Positions 1 through 8,438 of a DNA stretch of 64,000 bases are shown in pieces. The stretch is from an uncultured Campylobacter sp. (lineage in GTDB: Bacteria > Campylobacterota > Campylobacteria > Campylobacterales > Campylobacteraceae). Under the pieces are notes generated by a model that saw only the letters and a program-made list of their open reading frames with translations, was not told the DNA's origin and searched no databases. Made by a program: the position numbers and the translations under genes. The stretch's first letter is position 1. Each line of letters begins with the position of its first letter. The stretch lies in contig NZ_CALHVN010000012.1 in assembly GCF_938039245.1 (NCBI RefSeq), forward strand, positions 14,689 through 78,688. Direction: 5' to 3'.

Positions 1-1
1 T

Positions 2-505
2 GACGGAAGGCTAAATTTGATAGATTCGCCTATTTTGCAAAGCACGAAATCCGCACAAAATCCGGATAAAATTTTAAACGCGTTGCCGAGAGAAATCATT
101 TTTATAGGCTCGGCAGGACTTTATAAATATGGCGAAGTTTTTGAAATTTACGAGAGCTCGGCCGCGGCAAACATCGAGATTTCAAGCCTAGAAAATAAAA
201 GCTATTCGCCGATAAAAAACGAAATCGCTTCTATTGTTCCACGTGGAACATACAAGGTAAATTCATCAAATTTCATCACGACCGATAAAAATTTAGCTCA
301 CAAGCTTTTCGATCACGGATATTTTTTAGAAAATATGGAATTTTTTGCCGTACTTAAAGTCGCGCAAAAATTTCAAATCCCCGCTTACGGCATATTCGTA
401 GCGACGAATTTTTGCGACAAAAACGCACATGCCGATTTTATAAAAAACCACGAGCAAGCCAAAAAAGAGCTCGAAAAATACCTAAAACAAAAGGAAATCA
501 TTTGA
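2..505 (+). CDS. Conserved hypothetical protein upstream of rlmN, 5' end outside the window
   Basis: The frame is open from the first bases of the window, so the gene very probably begins upstream. The TTG at 17 is only the first possible start inside the window. The visible 160 or so residues form a mixed alpha/beta protein with the segments IIFIGSAGLYKYGEVFEIYES and ENMEFFAVLKVAQKFQIPAYGIFVATNF. These have the look of a nucleoside-phosphorylase fold (glycine-rich strand, then the EMEA-like segment), and I recall a gene of this kind before rlmN in related Campylobacter. The stop codon overlaps the rlmN TTG start, so the two are co-translated. A parS-like palindrome lies inside the gene. Function is inferred only from the fold-like pattern. 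Confidence 0.7.
   Translation, partial: DGRLNLIDSPILQSTKSAQNPDKILNALPREIIFIGSAGLYKYGEVFEIYESSAAANIEISSLENKSYSPIKNEIASIVPRGTYKVNSSNFITTDKNLAHKLFDHGYFLENMEFFAVLKVAQKFQIPAYGIFVATNFCDKNAHADFIKNHEQAKKELEKYLKQKEII
235..250. promoter_or_regulatory. parS: parS-like ParB binding site, copy 1
   Basis: TGTTCCACGTGGAACA is a perfect 16-bp palindrome and fits the bacterial parS consensus TGTTNCACGTGNAACA exactly. It lies in coding sequence, where it encodes IVPRGT. A second identical copy is at 3902-3917. Both are about 20 kb from dnaA, the usual position for parS. ParB itself is not in this window. Confidence 0.75.
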
Positions 506-1593
506 AAAATTTGCTTGATTTTACATTAGACGAGCTAAAAGAACAGCTCTCGCCTCCGTTTCGCGCAAAGCAAATTTTCGAGTGGCTATACAAAAAAAAC
601 GCAACGAGTTTTGACGAGATGCTAAATTTGCCGAAGGATCTGCGCGCAAATTTGGCGCAGGAGTTTTACCTCGACCCGCTAAAATGCGTCAAATTCGAGC
701 AGAGTAGCGACGGCTCGATCAAATATCTTTTTGAGCTTAGAGACGGGCTACGGATAGAAAGCGTGCTGCTGCCGATGAAAGAGGAGCTCAGCGATGAAAA
801 CGGCGAAGTAGCGCGTCACGCTCGTTATACGATCTGCGTTAGTTCGCAGGTAGGCTGCCGCATGGGCTGTTCGTTTTGCCTAACGGGTAAGAGCGGACTA
901 ACGAGAAATCTAACGCCGGGCGAGATCGTAGGGCAAATTTTGTGGATAAAAAGAGAAAATAAAATCCCATACGAACGCCGCGTAAACATCGTATATATGG
1001 GTATGGGCGAGCCGCTAGATAACCTAGAAAACGTTAGTAAAGCTATAAAAATTTTAAAAGAAAACGACGGATTAGCTATCGCGCCGCGCCGCCAGACCGT
1101 TAGTACGAGCGGGTTAGGCAGCCAGATAAAAAAGCTCGGCGAGATGGATCTGGGCGTGCTGTTAGCGATATCTTTGCACGCCGTTACTAACGAGCTCCGC
1201 AGTAAACTGATGCCGATAAATAACGCCTACAAAATCGAGTCCGTTATGGAAGCAGTGAGGGGCTTTCCGATCGATATGCGCAAGCGAGTGATGTTTGAGT
1301 ATCTCGTCATAAAAGACATGAACGACGGTATAAAAGATGCCAAAAAGCTCGTTTCGCTACTGCACGGTATCAAAGCGAAGGTAAATTTGATCTACTTTAA
1401 CCCGCACGAAGGCAGCGAATACGGACGCCCGAACACGGCCGATATGGAGGCATTTCAGGCATATTTGCGAGATCACGGCGTGACCTGCACCATCAGACAA
1501 AGCAAGGGTCTTGACATCAGCGCGGCGTGCGGTCAGCTAAAAGAGCGCGACAATCAAACAAGCGGCAAAACGCTAGCCAAGACGGCAAAATGA
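502..1593 (+). CDS. rlmN: RlmN dual-specificity 23S rRNA/tRNA (adenine-C2) methyltransferase
   Basis: This radical-SAM enzyme methylates C2 of A2503 in 23S rRNA and A37 in some tRNAs. The 4Fe-4S/SAM motif CRMGCSFC is at about residues 119-126. The family segment VYMGMGEPLDN and the C-terminal SAACGQL, with the methyl-carrying cysteine near residue 343, are present. The start is TTG at 502, preceded by AAGGAAA and overlapping the previous stop (TTGA), giving 363 residues, normal for RlmN. A longer in-frame reading from 412 lies inside the upstream gene and adds a non-homologous arginine-rich stretch, so I reject it. Confidence 0.95.
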   Translation: MKNLLDFTLDELKEQLSPPFRAKQIFEWLYKKNATSFDEMLNLPKDLRANLAQEFYLDPLKCVKFEQSSDGSIKYLFELRDGLRIESVLLPMKEELSDENGEVARHARYTICVSSQVGCRMGCSFCLTGKSGLTRNLTPGEIVGQILWIKRENKIPYERRVNIVYMGMGEPLDNLENVSKAIKILKENDGLAIAPRRQTVSTSGLGSQIKKLGEMDLGVLLAISLHAVTNELRSKLMPINNAYKIESVMEAVRGFPIDMRKRVMFEYLVIKDMNDGIKDAKKLVSLLHGIKAKVNLIYFNPHEGSEYGRPNTADMEAFQAYLRDHGVTCTIRQSKGLDISAACGQLKERDNQTSGKTLAKTAK

Positions 1594-1694
1594 CGCTACT
1601 TGATATATCCCAGATAGTTTTCGTCTGCGTTGTGGTTTTTGCGGGGCTCGGTCTAATCATAAAGACGGCTTTTTATGACGAACGAAACCGATGA
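1590..1694 (+). CDS. Small hydrophobic protein, 34 residues
   Basis: The ATG overlaps the rlmN stop (ATGA), which suggests translational coupling. The peptide starts MTLLDISQIVFVCVVVFAG and is a single membrane-spanning helix followed by a short charged tail (FYDERNR). A small hydrophobic protein is found directly after rlmN in related Campylobacter species, to my recollection, which supports its being real. The tail overlaps the start of the next gene at 1675. Role unknown. Confidence 0.6.
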   Translation: MTLLDISQIVFVCVVVFAGLGLIIKTAFYDERNR

Positions 1695-2004
1695 AATAGC
1701 ATTTTTAAGAGAGCAAATAGACAGAAATAACGACGACTCGTTTTTCGTTTTGCTCTATGATTTTTGCTATTTCGATAAAAAAGTTTTTAAGAAAATCCTA
1801 AAAATTTGCCTAGAAACCGAGATAGAAGATAGAAATTTGCGTGCTGAAATTTTAGATATTTTACACTTTACGACCTATTTGATGCTCTGTCATCGCGATA
1901 AAAAGGATATGTATAAGATAAAAAATTTCAAAAAAGTCAAGAAAAAATTCGGCGATTATTTTCAGATCGTAAGGCAGATCGGTAGGAAATTTATAACGGA
2001 GTAA
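1675..2004 (+). CDS. Hypothetical protein, 109 residues
   Basis: This is a small helical, lysine- and aspartate-rich protein with no signal peptide or membrane segment. I do not recognise the family. The aromatic segment FFVLLYDFCYFDKKVF and the basic tail are the only notable features. The ATG lies inside the end of the small hydrophobic gene in another frame, and the next gene starts 2 bp after its stop, so it sits in a tight run beginning with rlmN. It may be the partner of the following gene. Confidence 0.6.
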   Translation: MTNETDEIAFLREQIDRNNDDSFFVLLYDFCYFDKKVFKKILKICLETEIEDRNLRAEILDILHFTTYLMLCHRDKKDMYKIKNFKKVKKKFGDYFQIVRQIGRKFITE

Positions 2005-2006
2005 CA

Positions 2007-2927
2007 ATGAACGCGCAAAAAATAATGGACGAAATCGACGTATTTTTAAGCAAATCGCTACTTAAAAAATCAACGATAACCAAAGCACAGATCGTAAATT
2101 TCATAGAAACAAAATGGGCGGAAGCAGACAAGGAAAAGTACAAAATCTACGATGCATACATCTACGCGCATCGCATGATAGACGAATACGAAGAGCTGAA
2201 AGACTGCGCCAACGTCCTGCGCTGGATCGATGAGATGTATAAGTGCGATAAGGCAAAAGATTGGCCGTCCTACGTGAAGGACTATTATAGGGGCGAGCGC
2301 TGTCTAGCCTGCGGTCAAAAAGAAGCGGCGATAAAATATCTGCAAAAAAGCTACGAAGCGGACAGGGACCATGTCTTTGCCGGAGACGAACGCATCGCTA
2401 AATTTTTTAAAGATTATCTTGCAAATCCCGAAATTTTGCCTGAATTTATAGAAGAAGAGTATGGTGAAGATGAATTTGACGATTTTGGATTTGAGATAGA
2501 ACTCGAACATTTCAGTAAAATTTTAGAGCAAGAGGCAAAATTTTATTGCACATTTCTAAACAAAAAAGGCGATGAGGTATACGAGCCAAGCCGCACGCAC
2601 TCAAATGCAGTTGATTTTTTAAGGCAAAATCAAGAGAAAGTTTTAAACGAAATTCTGACCGAGATTTTCAAGAATTATCCAAAATGGCAAGAAATTTACG
2701 ACTATCCGAGCAAGACAAAGAATGATTTTATACCAAATATCTGCGCGCCTCACGAGCTTGGCAGGCTTGTGGAGCTACAAAATATCTATATTTTACTTAG
2801 TGGCAAAACCGCGAAAATAGGCTTTGAGTTTAGCTGCTCGTGGGATATGGAGCACGGCCTAGGCGTGATGACGCAAGGCGGTAAAGTCCTAAAAATCGGC
2901 AGCGGCGAGACGGCATTCGGCTTTTAG
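2007..2927 (+). CDS. Hypothetical protein with helical N-terminal half and a DUF6985-like C-terminal domain
   Basis: The 306-residue protein has a helical, TPR-like first half (ARG/LYS-rich repeats around RGERCLACGQKEAAIKYL at 95-112). The final 60 residues include FSCSWDMEHGLGVM, which resembles the C-terminal DUF6985-type domain seen in proteins beside polymorphic toxins. An acidic stretch (EEEYGEDEFDDFGFEIE) sits between the halves. It starts 2 bp after the previous stop with a GGAGTAAC ribosome site. No toxin gene is adjacent. An orphan immunity-type role is a guess; the domain assignment is from memory. Confidence 0.6.
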   Translation: MNAQKIMDEIDVFLSKSLLKKSTITKAQIVNFIETKWAEADKEKYKIYDAYIYAHRMIDEYEELKDCANVLRWIDEMYKCDKAKDWPSYVKDYYRGERCLACGQKEAAIKYLQKSYEADRDHVFAGDERIAKFFKDYLANPEILPEFIEEEYGEDEFDDFGFEIELEHFSKILEQEAKFYCTFLNKKGDEVYEPSRTHSNAVDFLRQNQEKVLNEILTEIFKNYPKWQEIYDYPSKTKNDFIPNICAPHELGRLVELQNIYILLSGKTAKIGFEFSCSWDMEHGLGVMTQGGKVLKIGSGETAFGF

Positions 2928-2934
2928 CCTTTGG

Positions 2935-3333
2935 CTATAAATTTGCCCGGCCGCCGCGCGCAAATTGATTTTTACTCGTCAAAGGTTTTATTTTCGTGTG
3001 ATAAAAGTATATATATAAAAGCCCAATCGGTGCGATAAAAACAGCAAAACTCCAACAAATAAGCATCGTCACGATTTTAGCGACAAGTAGAAAAAGAGCA
3101 TTTACAAAAAAGACGTTTTTGCTAAATATGAAGCCTATGATACTTTCATAAACAAAGCGAGAATATGGATACAAAAAGGTGTTTGCGATAAAGATAATAT
3201 AGCTAAAAATTCGCTTATCGCCTCCGTTATACATAAGCGCTATAAACGAAGCCGTAAAGATAGAGTCGAAAAATAGCTGCCGCAGGTAATAAGGCGCGCT
3301 AAGTCCGCCGAAAGTCTTTTTAATAAAACTCAT
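2935..3333 (-). CDS. Hypothetical integral membrane protein, 132 residues
   Basis: Four hydrophobic segments are visible: FDSIFTASFIALMY, IFSYIIFIANTFLYPY, an aromatic-rich YESIIGFIFSKNVFFVNALF and IVTMLICWSFAVFIAPIGLLYIYF. They are followed by a basic cytoplasmic-type tail. I do not recognise the family. It converges with the 2007-2927 gene (7 bp between stops) and has an AAGGATATTTTTC ribosome region before the ATG. Role unknown. Confidence 0.6.
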   Translation of the reverse strand: MSFIKKTFGGLSAPYYLRQLFFDSIFTASFIALMYNGGDKRIFSYIIFIANTFLYPYSRFVYESIIGFIFSKNVFFVNALFLLVAKIVTMLICWSFAVFIAPIGLLYIYFYHTKIKPLTSKNQFARGGRANL

Positions 3334-3681
3334 GAAAAATATCCTTGAATAAAATTTGCGTGATTCTTCTCTATAAATTTCCGCTTAATCCAATCGGTTG
3401 GTGCTAAAGCCCGTTTCCAGCCGTCTAAATTTAACCGCGCGATAACTAACAAGACCAAATTTACTAACGAAATTTACGTTAGTTTATCTTTTGAGCTTTT
3501 TATGCGAGCATATCGTGTCTAATCGCAGCTAAATTTTGCGGCATCTTTTGTGCTTGACGCTGTCGCTGGCGAATGTTGCATATCTAAAATTTACCGTTTT
3601 TATGCCGCAAGATTTTATAAAACTAGCGAACGGAAAATAAAACACTGATAATAAAAACAGCCTGACAAATCGGTTCAAAAT
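3334..3681. other. Intergenic stretch with nothing recognised
   Basis: About 350 bases between two leftward genes. It holds several AAATTTA words typical of the non-coding DNA of this genome. I see no open frame of note, tRNA or clear hairpin with a T-run. It probably contains the promoter of the membrane-protein gene ending at 2935. Confidence 0.4.
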
Positions 3682-4590
3682 CTATCCGTGCTTTACGAGT
3701 TTATAAAATTCTTCTTGCGCATCAAATTTGGATTTTATTTTGTACTCTACGCCGTCAAATTTAAAACTAATTTCATCCGAATGCAGCAGCAACCTCGGCG
3801 CGCCGGTCGTTAAAATTCGCTCACTTTCGCTCATCTCTTTATCTAAAATTTTCTCGATTTGCGGTCGCGATAGACCGTAGAGCGGTTCGCCTAAAATCTT
3901 ATGTTCCACGTGGAACAAATGTAAACGAATTTGATGCTGTCTGCCTGTGAGCGGTACGGCTCGCACCAGAGTCGCATCGATATCGGCAAAATACTCTATC
4001 GGCAAAATCTCCGTCACGGCGCTTTTCCCGTCCTCGCAAATTCGCATTCGCATTTTCACGTCGTCATAGTCGTTTGCTAGATCCATATTCGCATCGATAC
4101 GCAAATTTTCGCTTATTTTGCCGTGTGCGAGCGCGACATAGCTTTTATAAACCTGCCGATTTTCAAAAAGTTTTTTCAAATTTACGACCGCATTTTTATC
4201 TTTACCCACGACGATGAGTCCGCTCGTTTCGAAGTCTAGACGGTGCGCGACCGAGGCTTCACGACCGTAGAGCGACCAAATTTCGTCATTTAACGAGTAC
4301 TCGCAGTGCCTACCGCTTGGGTGACTGAGCACGCCGCTAGGTTTATCAAAAACCGCAAATTTATCGCACTCAAAAATCGGCTTTAGTCCGCGCGGACTCG
4401 TTTCGTACTCTATCAGACAAATTTCGCCGCTTAGCAAGGCATTTTTCTCACTGACGACCGCGCCGTCGCAGATAAGCCTACCTTTGTCGATTAGGCGCTG
4501 GGCTTCGCGCATTTTATAGCCGTTTTGCAATAAAATATCATACGCTTTTTGCCCTTTTGCATGCGTGATAAATTTATGAATATAAGGCAA
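3682..4590 (-). CDS. RluA-family rRNA/tRNA pseudouridine synthase with S4 domain
   Basis: The N-terminal 60 residues form an S4 RNA-binding domain (AYDILLQNGYKMREAQRLID). The catalytic domain carries the family motif HRLDFETSGL with the essential aspartate, FDKPSGVLSHP before it, and GRQHQIRLHL near the C-terminus. Such enzymes convert uridine to pseudouridine in structured RNA; the exact target cannot be read from sequence. Its length of 302 residues is normal. A parS-like palindrome is embedded in the codons for LFHVEH. It is read divergently from purB. Confidence 0.88.
   Translation of the reverse strand: MPYIHKFITHAKGQKAYDILLQNGYKMREAQRLIDKGRLICDGAVVSEKNALLSGEICLIEYETSPRGLKPIFECDKFAVFDKPSGVLSHPSGRHCEYSLNDEIWSLYGREASVAHRLDFETSGLIVVGKDKNAVVNLKKLFENRQVYKSYVALAHGKISENLRIDANMDLANDYDDVKMRMRICEDGKSAVTEILPIEYFADIDATLVRAVPLTGRQHQIRLHLFHVEHKILGEPLYGLSRPQIEKILDKEMSESERILTTGAPRLLLHSDEISFKFDGVEYKIKSKFDAQEEFYKLVKHG
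3902..3917. promoter_or_regulatory. parS: parS-like ParB binding site, copy 2
   Basis: This is an exact copy of the 16-bp palindrome TGTTCCACGTGGAACA found at 235-250, again within coding sequence (the RluA-type gene). Two perfect copies of a 16-mer within 3.7 kb is far beyond chance. The match to the parS consensus near dnaA makes a chromosome-segregation site the best reading. Confidence 0.75.
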
Positions 4591-4662
4591 TTTTCACTCT
4601 TTAAATCTAAAATTTAAGGGCAAATTTAGCGGATACTAACCGCGATTTCAGCCCAGTTTTTA

Positions 4663-4668
4663 TATAAT
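4663..4668 (+). promoter_or_regulatory. Sigma-70 type -10 box for purB
   Basis: TATAAT preceded by a T-rich stretch (GTTTTTA) fits the Campylobacter housekeeping promoter, which usually lacks a clear -35 box. It lies 46 bp before the purB ATG. Confidence 0.5.
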
Positions 4669-4714
4669 CTTTCCTTAAAAAATTATACAAAAATTCACAT
4701 AAAAAAGGCTAAAA

Positions 4715-6058
4715 ATGGTAGAGAGATATTCGCGCGAGCAAATGGCGCAAAAGTGGGATATGCAGGCAAAATACGGTGCATGGCTGGAGGTCGAAAAGGC
4801 CGCGGTTAAGGCGTGGAATAAGCTGGGCTTTATCAGCGATGCGGACTGCGAGAGAATTTGTAAAAACGCAAAATTTGACGTAGCACGCATCGACGAGATC
4901 GAAAAGACGACCAAGCACGACGTGATCGCATTTCTAACGAGCGTGAGCGAGAGTCTGGGCGAGGAGAGCCGCTTCGTGCACTACGGCATGACTAGCTCAG
5001 ATTGCATCGACACCGCCGTCGCGCTTCAGATCAAAAGTAGCATGGAGCTCATTATCGAGGACGTAAAAGACCTAATGAGCGCGATCAAAACCAGAGCGCA
5101 GGAGCACAAAAACACGATGATGGTCGGTCGCAGTCACGGCATCCACGGCGAGCCGATCACCTTCGGGCTCGTGCTTGCGGTGTGGTACGACGAGGTGGCG
5201 CGCGCGCTAAAGCTGCTACAAGACGCCAAAGAGGTCGCCGCCTATGGCAAACTAAGCGGCGCGATGGGAAACTTCGCTCACGCGCCGCTAGAGTTTGAAG
5301 AGCTAACCTGCGCCGAGCTTGGTCTAAAACCTGCTCCCGCGTCAAATCAAGTCATCCAGCGCGATCGCTACGCCCACGTCATCAGCGCGATCGCCGTGCT
5401 AGCCGCCACCTGCGAAAAGATCGCCGTCGCCGTGCGTCACTTCCAAAGGACGGAAGTTTACGAGGCCGAGGAGTACTTTAGTCCAGGTCAAAAGGGCTCC
5501 AGCGCGATGCCGCACAAGCGCAATCCCGTGCTTAGCGAAAATATCACCGGCCTTTGCAGGATGCTGCGCTCATACGTGACGCCTGCGCTCGAAAACGTCG
5601 CGCTCTGGCACGAACGCGACATCAGCCACAGCTCGGTCGAGCGATTTATCCTGCCTGATGCTTTCATTACGGCCGATTTCATGCTCGCGCGCATTACGAA
5701 TTTGATCGCAAATTTGGTAGTTTATCCGGAAAATATGATGAAAAATCTAAATTTAACGGGCGGACTCGTCTTTTCTCAGCGCGTGCTTCTACAGCTTCCG
5801 CAGCGCGGGATTTCGCGCGAGGATGCATACAAAATCGTACAGCGCAACGCGATGAAGGTTTGGGCTGATCTACAGGAGGGCAAAAAAGCGATAAACGAAA
5901 ACGGCGAGAGCCTGTTTTTGCAAAATTTGCTCGCCGACGAGGAGCTGCGCGCAAGCCTAGGCGAGGTCGAGATAAAAGAGTGCTTTGATTATGCGTATTA
6001 CGCCAGGCACGTGGATGGGATCTTCGCGAGAGTATTCGGAAAGCAGGGCGAAATTTAA
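4715..6058 (+). CDS. purB: Adenylosuccinate lyase
   Basis: PurB cleaves SAICAR and adenylosuccinate in purine synthesis. The fumarase/aspartase signature is intact as SSAMPHKRNP at about residues 264-273, and the substrate-binding segments HYGMTSSDCIDTA and VGRSHGIHGEP are present. At 447 residues it matches the bacterial family. The start ATG follows AAAAAGGCTAAAA. The stop overlaps the nrdA ATG (TAATG), so purB and nrdA are translationally coupled, which joins purine synthesis to deoxynucleotide production. Confidence 0.95.
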   Translation: MVERYSREQMAQKWDMQAKYGAWLEVEKAAVKAWNKLGFISDADCERICKNAKFDVARIDEIEKTTKHDVIAFLTSVSESLGEESRFVHYGMTSSDCIDTAVALQIKSSMELIIEDVKDLMSAIKTRAQEHKNTMMVGRSHGIHGEPITFGLVLAVWYDEVARALKLLQDAKEVAAYGKLSGAMGNFAHAPLEFEELTCAELGLKPAPASNQVIQRDRYAHVISAIAVLAATCEKIAVAVRHFQRTEVYEAEEYFSPGQKGSSAMPHKRNPVLSENITGLCRMLRSYVTPALENVALWHERDISHSSVERFILPDAFITADFMLARITNLIANLVVYPENMMKNLNLTGGLVFSQRVLLQLPQRGISREDAYKIVQRNAMKVWADLQEGKKAINENGESLFLQNLLADEELRASLGEVEIKECFDYAYYARHVDGIFARVFGKQGEI

Positions 6059-8433
6059 TGAAAGTACTAAAACGAAACGGGCGCACGGAAGAGCTTGACG
6101 TAAGCAAGATCAAAAAATACACAAGCGAGGCGGTTGCGGGGCTAGCAAACGTGAGCCTAAGCGAGCTTGAGGTGGATGCGAAAATTCAATTTCGCGATAT
6201 GATAACGACCGAGGAGATACAGCAAACCCTCATAAAAACAGCCGTCGAAAAGATCGACATCGATCGCCCAAACTGGACCTTCGTCGCGGCGAGGCTGTTT
6301 TTATACGACCTTTATCACAAGGTCACGGGCTTTAGCGGCTACAACCACCTACGCGACTATCTGCAAAAGGGCGAAAAAGCGGGCCGTATCATCCCGGGGC
6401 TAAAAGAAAAATACGACCTGGACGATCTAAACGACTACATCAGGCCCGAGCGCGACTTACAGTTTGCATATCTAGGCATCAAGACGCTATACGACCGCTA
6501 CCTGATCAAAGACCGCAGCGGTGCGCCGATAGAGCTACCGCAGCAGATGTTTATGGCGATCGCGATGTTCCTCGCGCAAAACGAGCTAGACTGTCAAGGC
6601 TGGGCGAAGAAATTTTACGACCTCATATCTAAATTTGAAGTCATGCTCGCCACTCCGACGCTCTCAAACGCCCGCACGACGCGCCATCAGCTAAGCTCTT
6701 GCTACGTGGGAAGCACGCCCGATAATATCGAGGGGATTTTCGATAGCTATAAAGAGATGGCTCTTCTTAGCAAATTTGGCGGCGGTATCGGCTGGGACTG
6801 GTGCAAGGTGCGCGCTATGGGCGGTAGCATCGACGGACATAAAAACGCAGCCGGCGGCATCATCCCGTTTCTAAAAGTCACGAACGACATCGCCGTCGCC
6901 GTCGATCAGCTAGGCACGAGAAAGGGCGCGATAGCCGTCTACGTCGAGCCGTGGCACATGGACGTGAGCGACTTCCTGGATCTGCGCAAAAACTCGGGCG
7001 AAGAGCGCCGTAGAGCGCATGAGCTATTCCCTGCGCTTTGGATAAACGACCTTTTCATGAAACGCGTCAAAGAAAACGCGCGCTGGAGCCTATTTGACCC
7101 GGCAGAGGTCGCCGATCTGTGCGATCTATACGGCGATGAGTTCGAGGCTCGATACATAGCATACGAAAACGACGAAAAGATCCAAAAAAACGTCGTCATG
7201 GCAAAGGAACTGTGGAAGAAAATTTTAACTAGCTATTTTGAATCGGGCATGCCGTTTTTGTGCTTTAAAGATAACGCAAACAAAGCCAATCCAAACGACC
7301 ACGACGGCATAATCAGAAGCTCAAATTTATGCACCGAAATTTTCCAAAATACGCAACCAAACTATTACAAGATCAAGATCACGTTTGATAACGGCTCCGA
7401 GCGGTTATTTGACGAAGAAGAAGACGTCACCGTCGATAGCGGCATAACCAAAAAAGCCAAAAAACTAAGCGCGCTAGATAGCATCGGCGGCGAGCAAATT
7501 TTCATCGTCGAAAAAGAAAGCGTCGAGGGCAAAACCGCCGTGTGCAACCTCGCGAGTATAAATTTAAGCAAAATCAACAAAAAAGAGGACATCGAGCGCG
7601 TCGTGCCGATCGCCGTACGCATGCTAGATAACGTCATCGATCTAAATTTCTACCCGCACAAAAAGGTCAAACACACCAACCTAGCCTCCCGCTCGATCGG
7701 CCTTGGCGTTATGGGCGAGGCGCAGATGCTAGCCGAACGCGGCGTGAAATGGGGCAGCTACGAGCACCTAGCGCTGATCGATAGCGTGATGGAAAATATC
7801 AGCTACAACGCCATCTACGCCAGCTCAAATTTGGCGGTAGAAAAGGGCGTGTATCCGCTTTTTGAAGGCTCGAAGTGGAGCAGGGGAGTGATGCCTATCG
7901 ACACGGCAAACGCAAACGCCAAAGCGCTTCTAAACGATAGAGGCGGGCTATTTGACGAGAACGCCTGCGACTGGAGTAAACTACGCGAAAAGGTCAAAAA
8001 AGACGGCATGCGAAACGGCTACCTGATGGCGATTGCGCCGACATCGAGTATCAGCATACTAGTTGGCACCACGCAGACGATCGAGCCCGTATATAAGCGC
8101 AAGTGGTTCGAGCACAACCTAAGCGGCATGATACCAAACGTCGTGCCAAATCTCAGCCCTGAGACGTGGCAGTTCTACACGCCTGCCTATGAGCTAGATC
8201 AGCGCGTACTCGTGCGTGCCGGCGCCATCCGCCAAAAGTGGATCGACCAGGGACAGAGCCTAAATATTTTCATGAGCCTAGACAAAGCTAGCGGCGGATA
8301 TCTGAGCGAAATTTACACGCTCGCGTGGGAGCTGGGACTAAAATCGACCTACTATCTACGCTCCGAAAGCCCTGATAGCGAAAAACTAAACAACGTAGCC
8401 GATCGCTCGATCGAGTGCGAGGGGTGTCAGTAA
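6058..8433 (+). CDS. nrdA: Class Ia ribonucleoside-diphosphate reductase, alpha subunit
   Basis: This subunit reduces ribonucleoside diphosphates using a radical supplied by NrdB, which is not in the window. An ATP-cone domain is at the N-terminus (MKVLKRNGRTEELDVSKIKKYT). The catalytic parts include NLCTEI with its cysteine, CNLASINLSKI, and LMAIAPTSSISILVGTTQTIEP. The C-terminal CEGC pair serves as the thiol shuttle. Its 791 residues are complete. The AT-rich Hachiman genes begin 5 bp after its stop, so foreign DNA joined precisely at the end of nrdA without damaging it. Confidence 0.95.
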   Translation: MKVLKRNGRTEELDVSKIKKYTSEAVAGLANVSLSELEVDAKIQFRDMITTEEIQQTLIKTAVEKIDIDRPNWTFVAARLFLYDLYHKVTGFSGYNHLRDYLQKGEKAGRIIPGLKEKYDLDDLNDYIRPERDLQFAYLGIKTLYDRYLIKDRSGAPIELPQQMFMAIAMFLAQNELDCQGWAKKFYDLISKFEVMLATPTLSNARTTRHQLSSCYVGSTPDNIEGIFDSYKEMALLSKFGGGIGWDWCKVRAMGGSIDGHKNAAGGIIPFLKVTNDIAVAVDQLGTRKGAIAVYVEPWHMDVSDFLDLRKNSGEERRRAHELFPALWINDLFMKRVKENARWSLFDPAEVADLCDLYGDEFEARYIAYENDEKIQKNVVMAKELWKKILTSYFESGMPFLCFKDNANKANPNDHDGIIRSSNLCTEIFQNTQPNYYKIKITFDNGSERLFDEEEDVTVDSGITKKAKKLSALDSIGGEQIFIVEKESVEGKTAVCNLASINLSKINKKEDIERVVPIAVRMLDNVIDLNFYPHKKVKHTNLASRSIGLGVMGEAQMLAERGVKWGSYEHLALIDSVMENISYNAIYASSNLAVEKGVYPLFEGSKWSRGVMPIDTANANAKALLNDRGGLFDENACDWSKLREKVKKDGMRNGYLMAIAPTSSISILVGTTQTIEPVYKRKWFEHNLSGMIPNVVPNLSPETWQFYTPAYELDQRVLVRAGAIRQKWIDQGQSLNIFMSLDKASGGYLSEIYTLAWELGLKSTYYLRSESPDSEKLNNVADRSIECEGCQ

Positions 8434-8438
8434 AATTT

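Noticed and set aside
5157..5345. Minus-strand open frames inside purB, nrdA, thrS and others
   Set aside because: These are shadows of well-supported genes, arginine- or serine-rich and without motifs.
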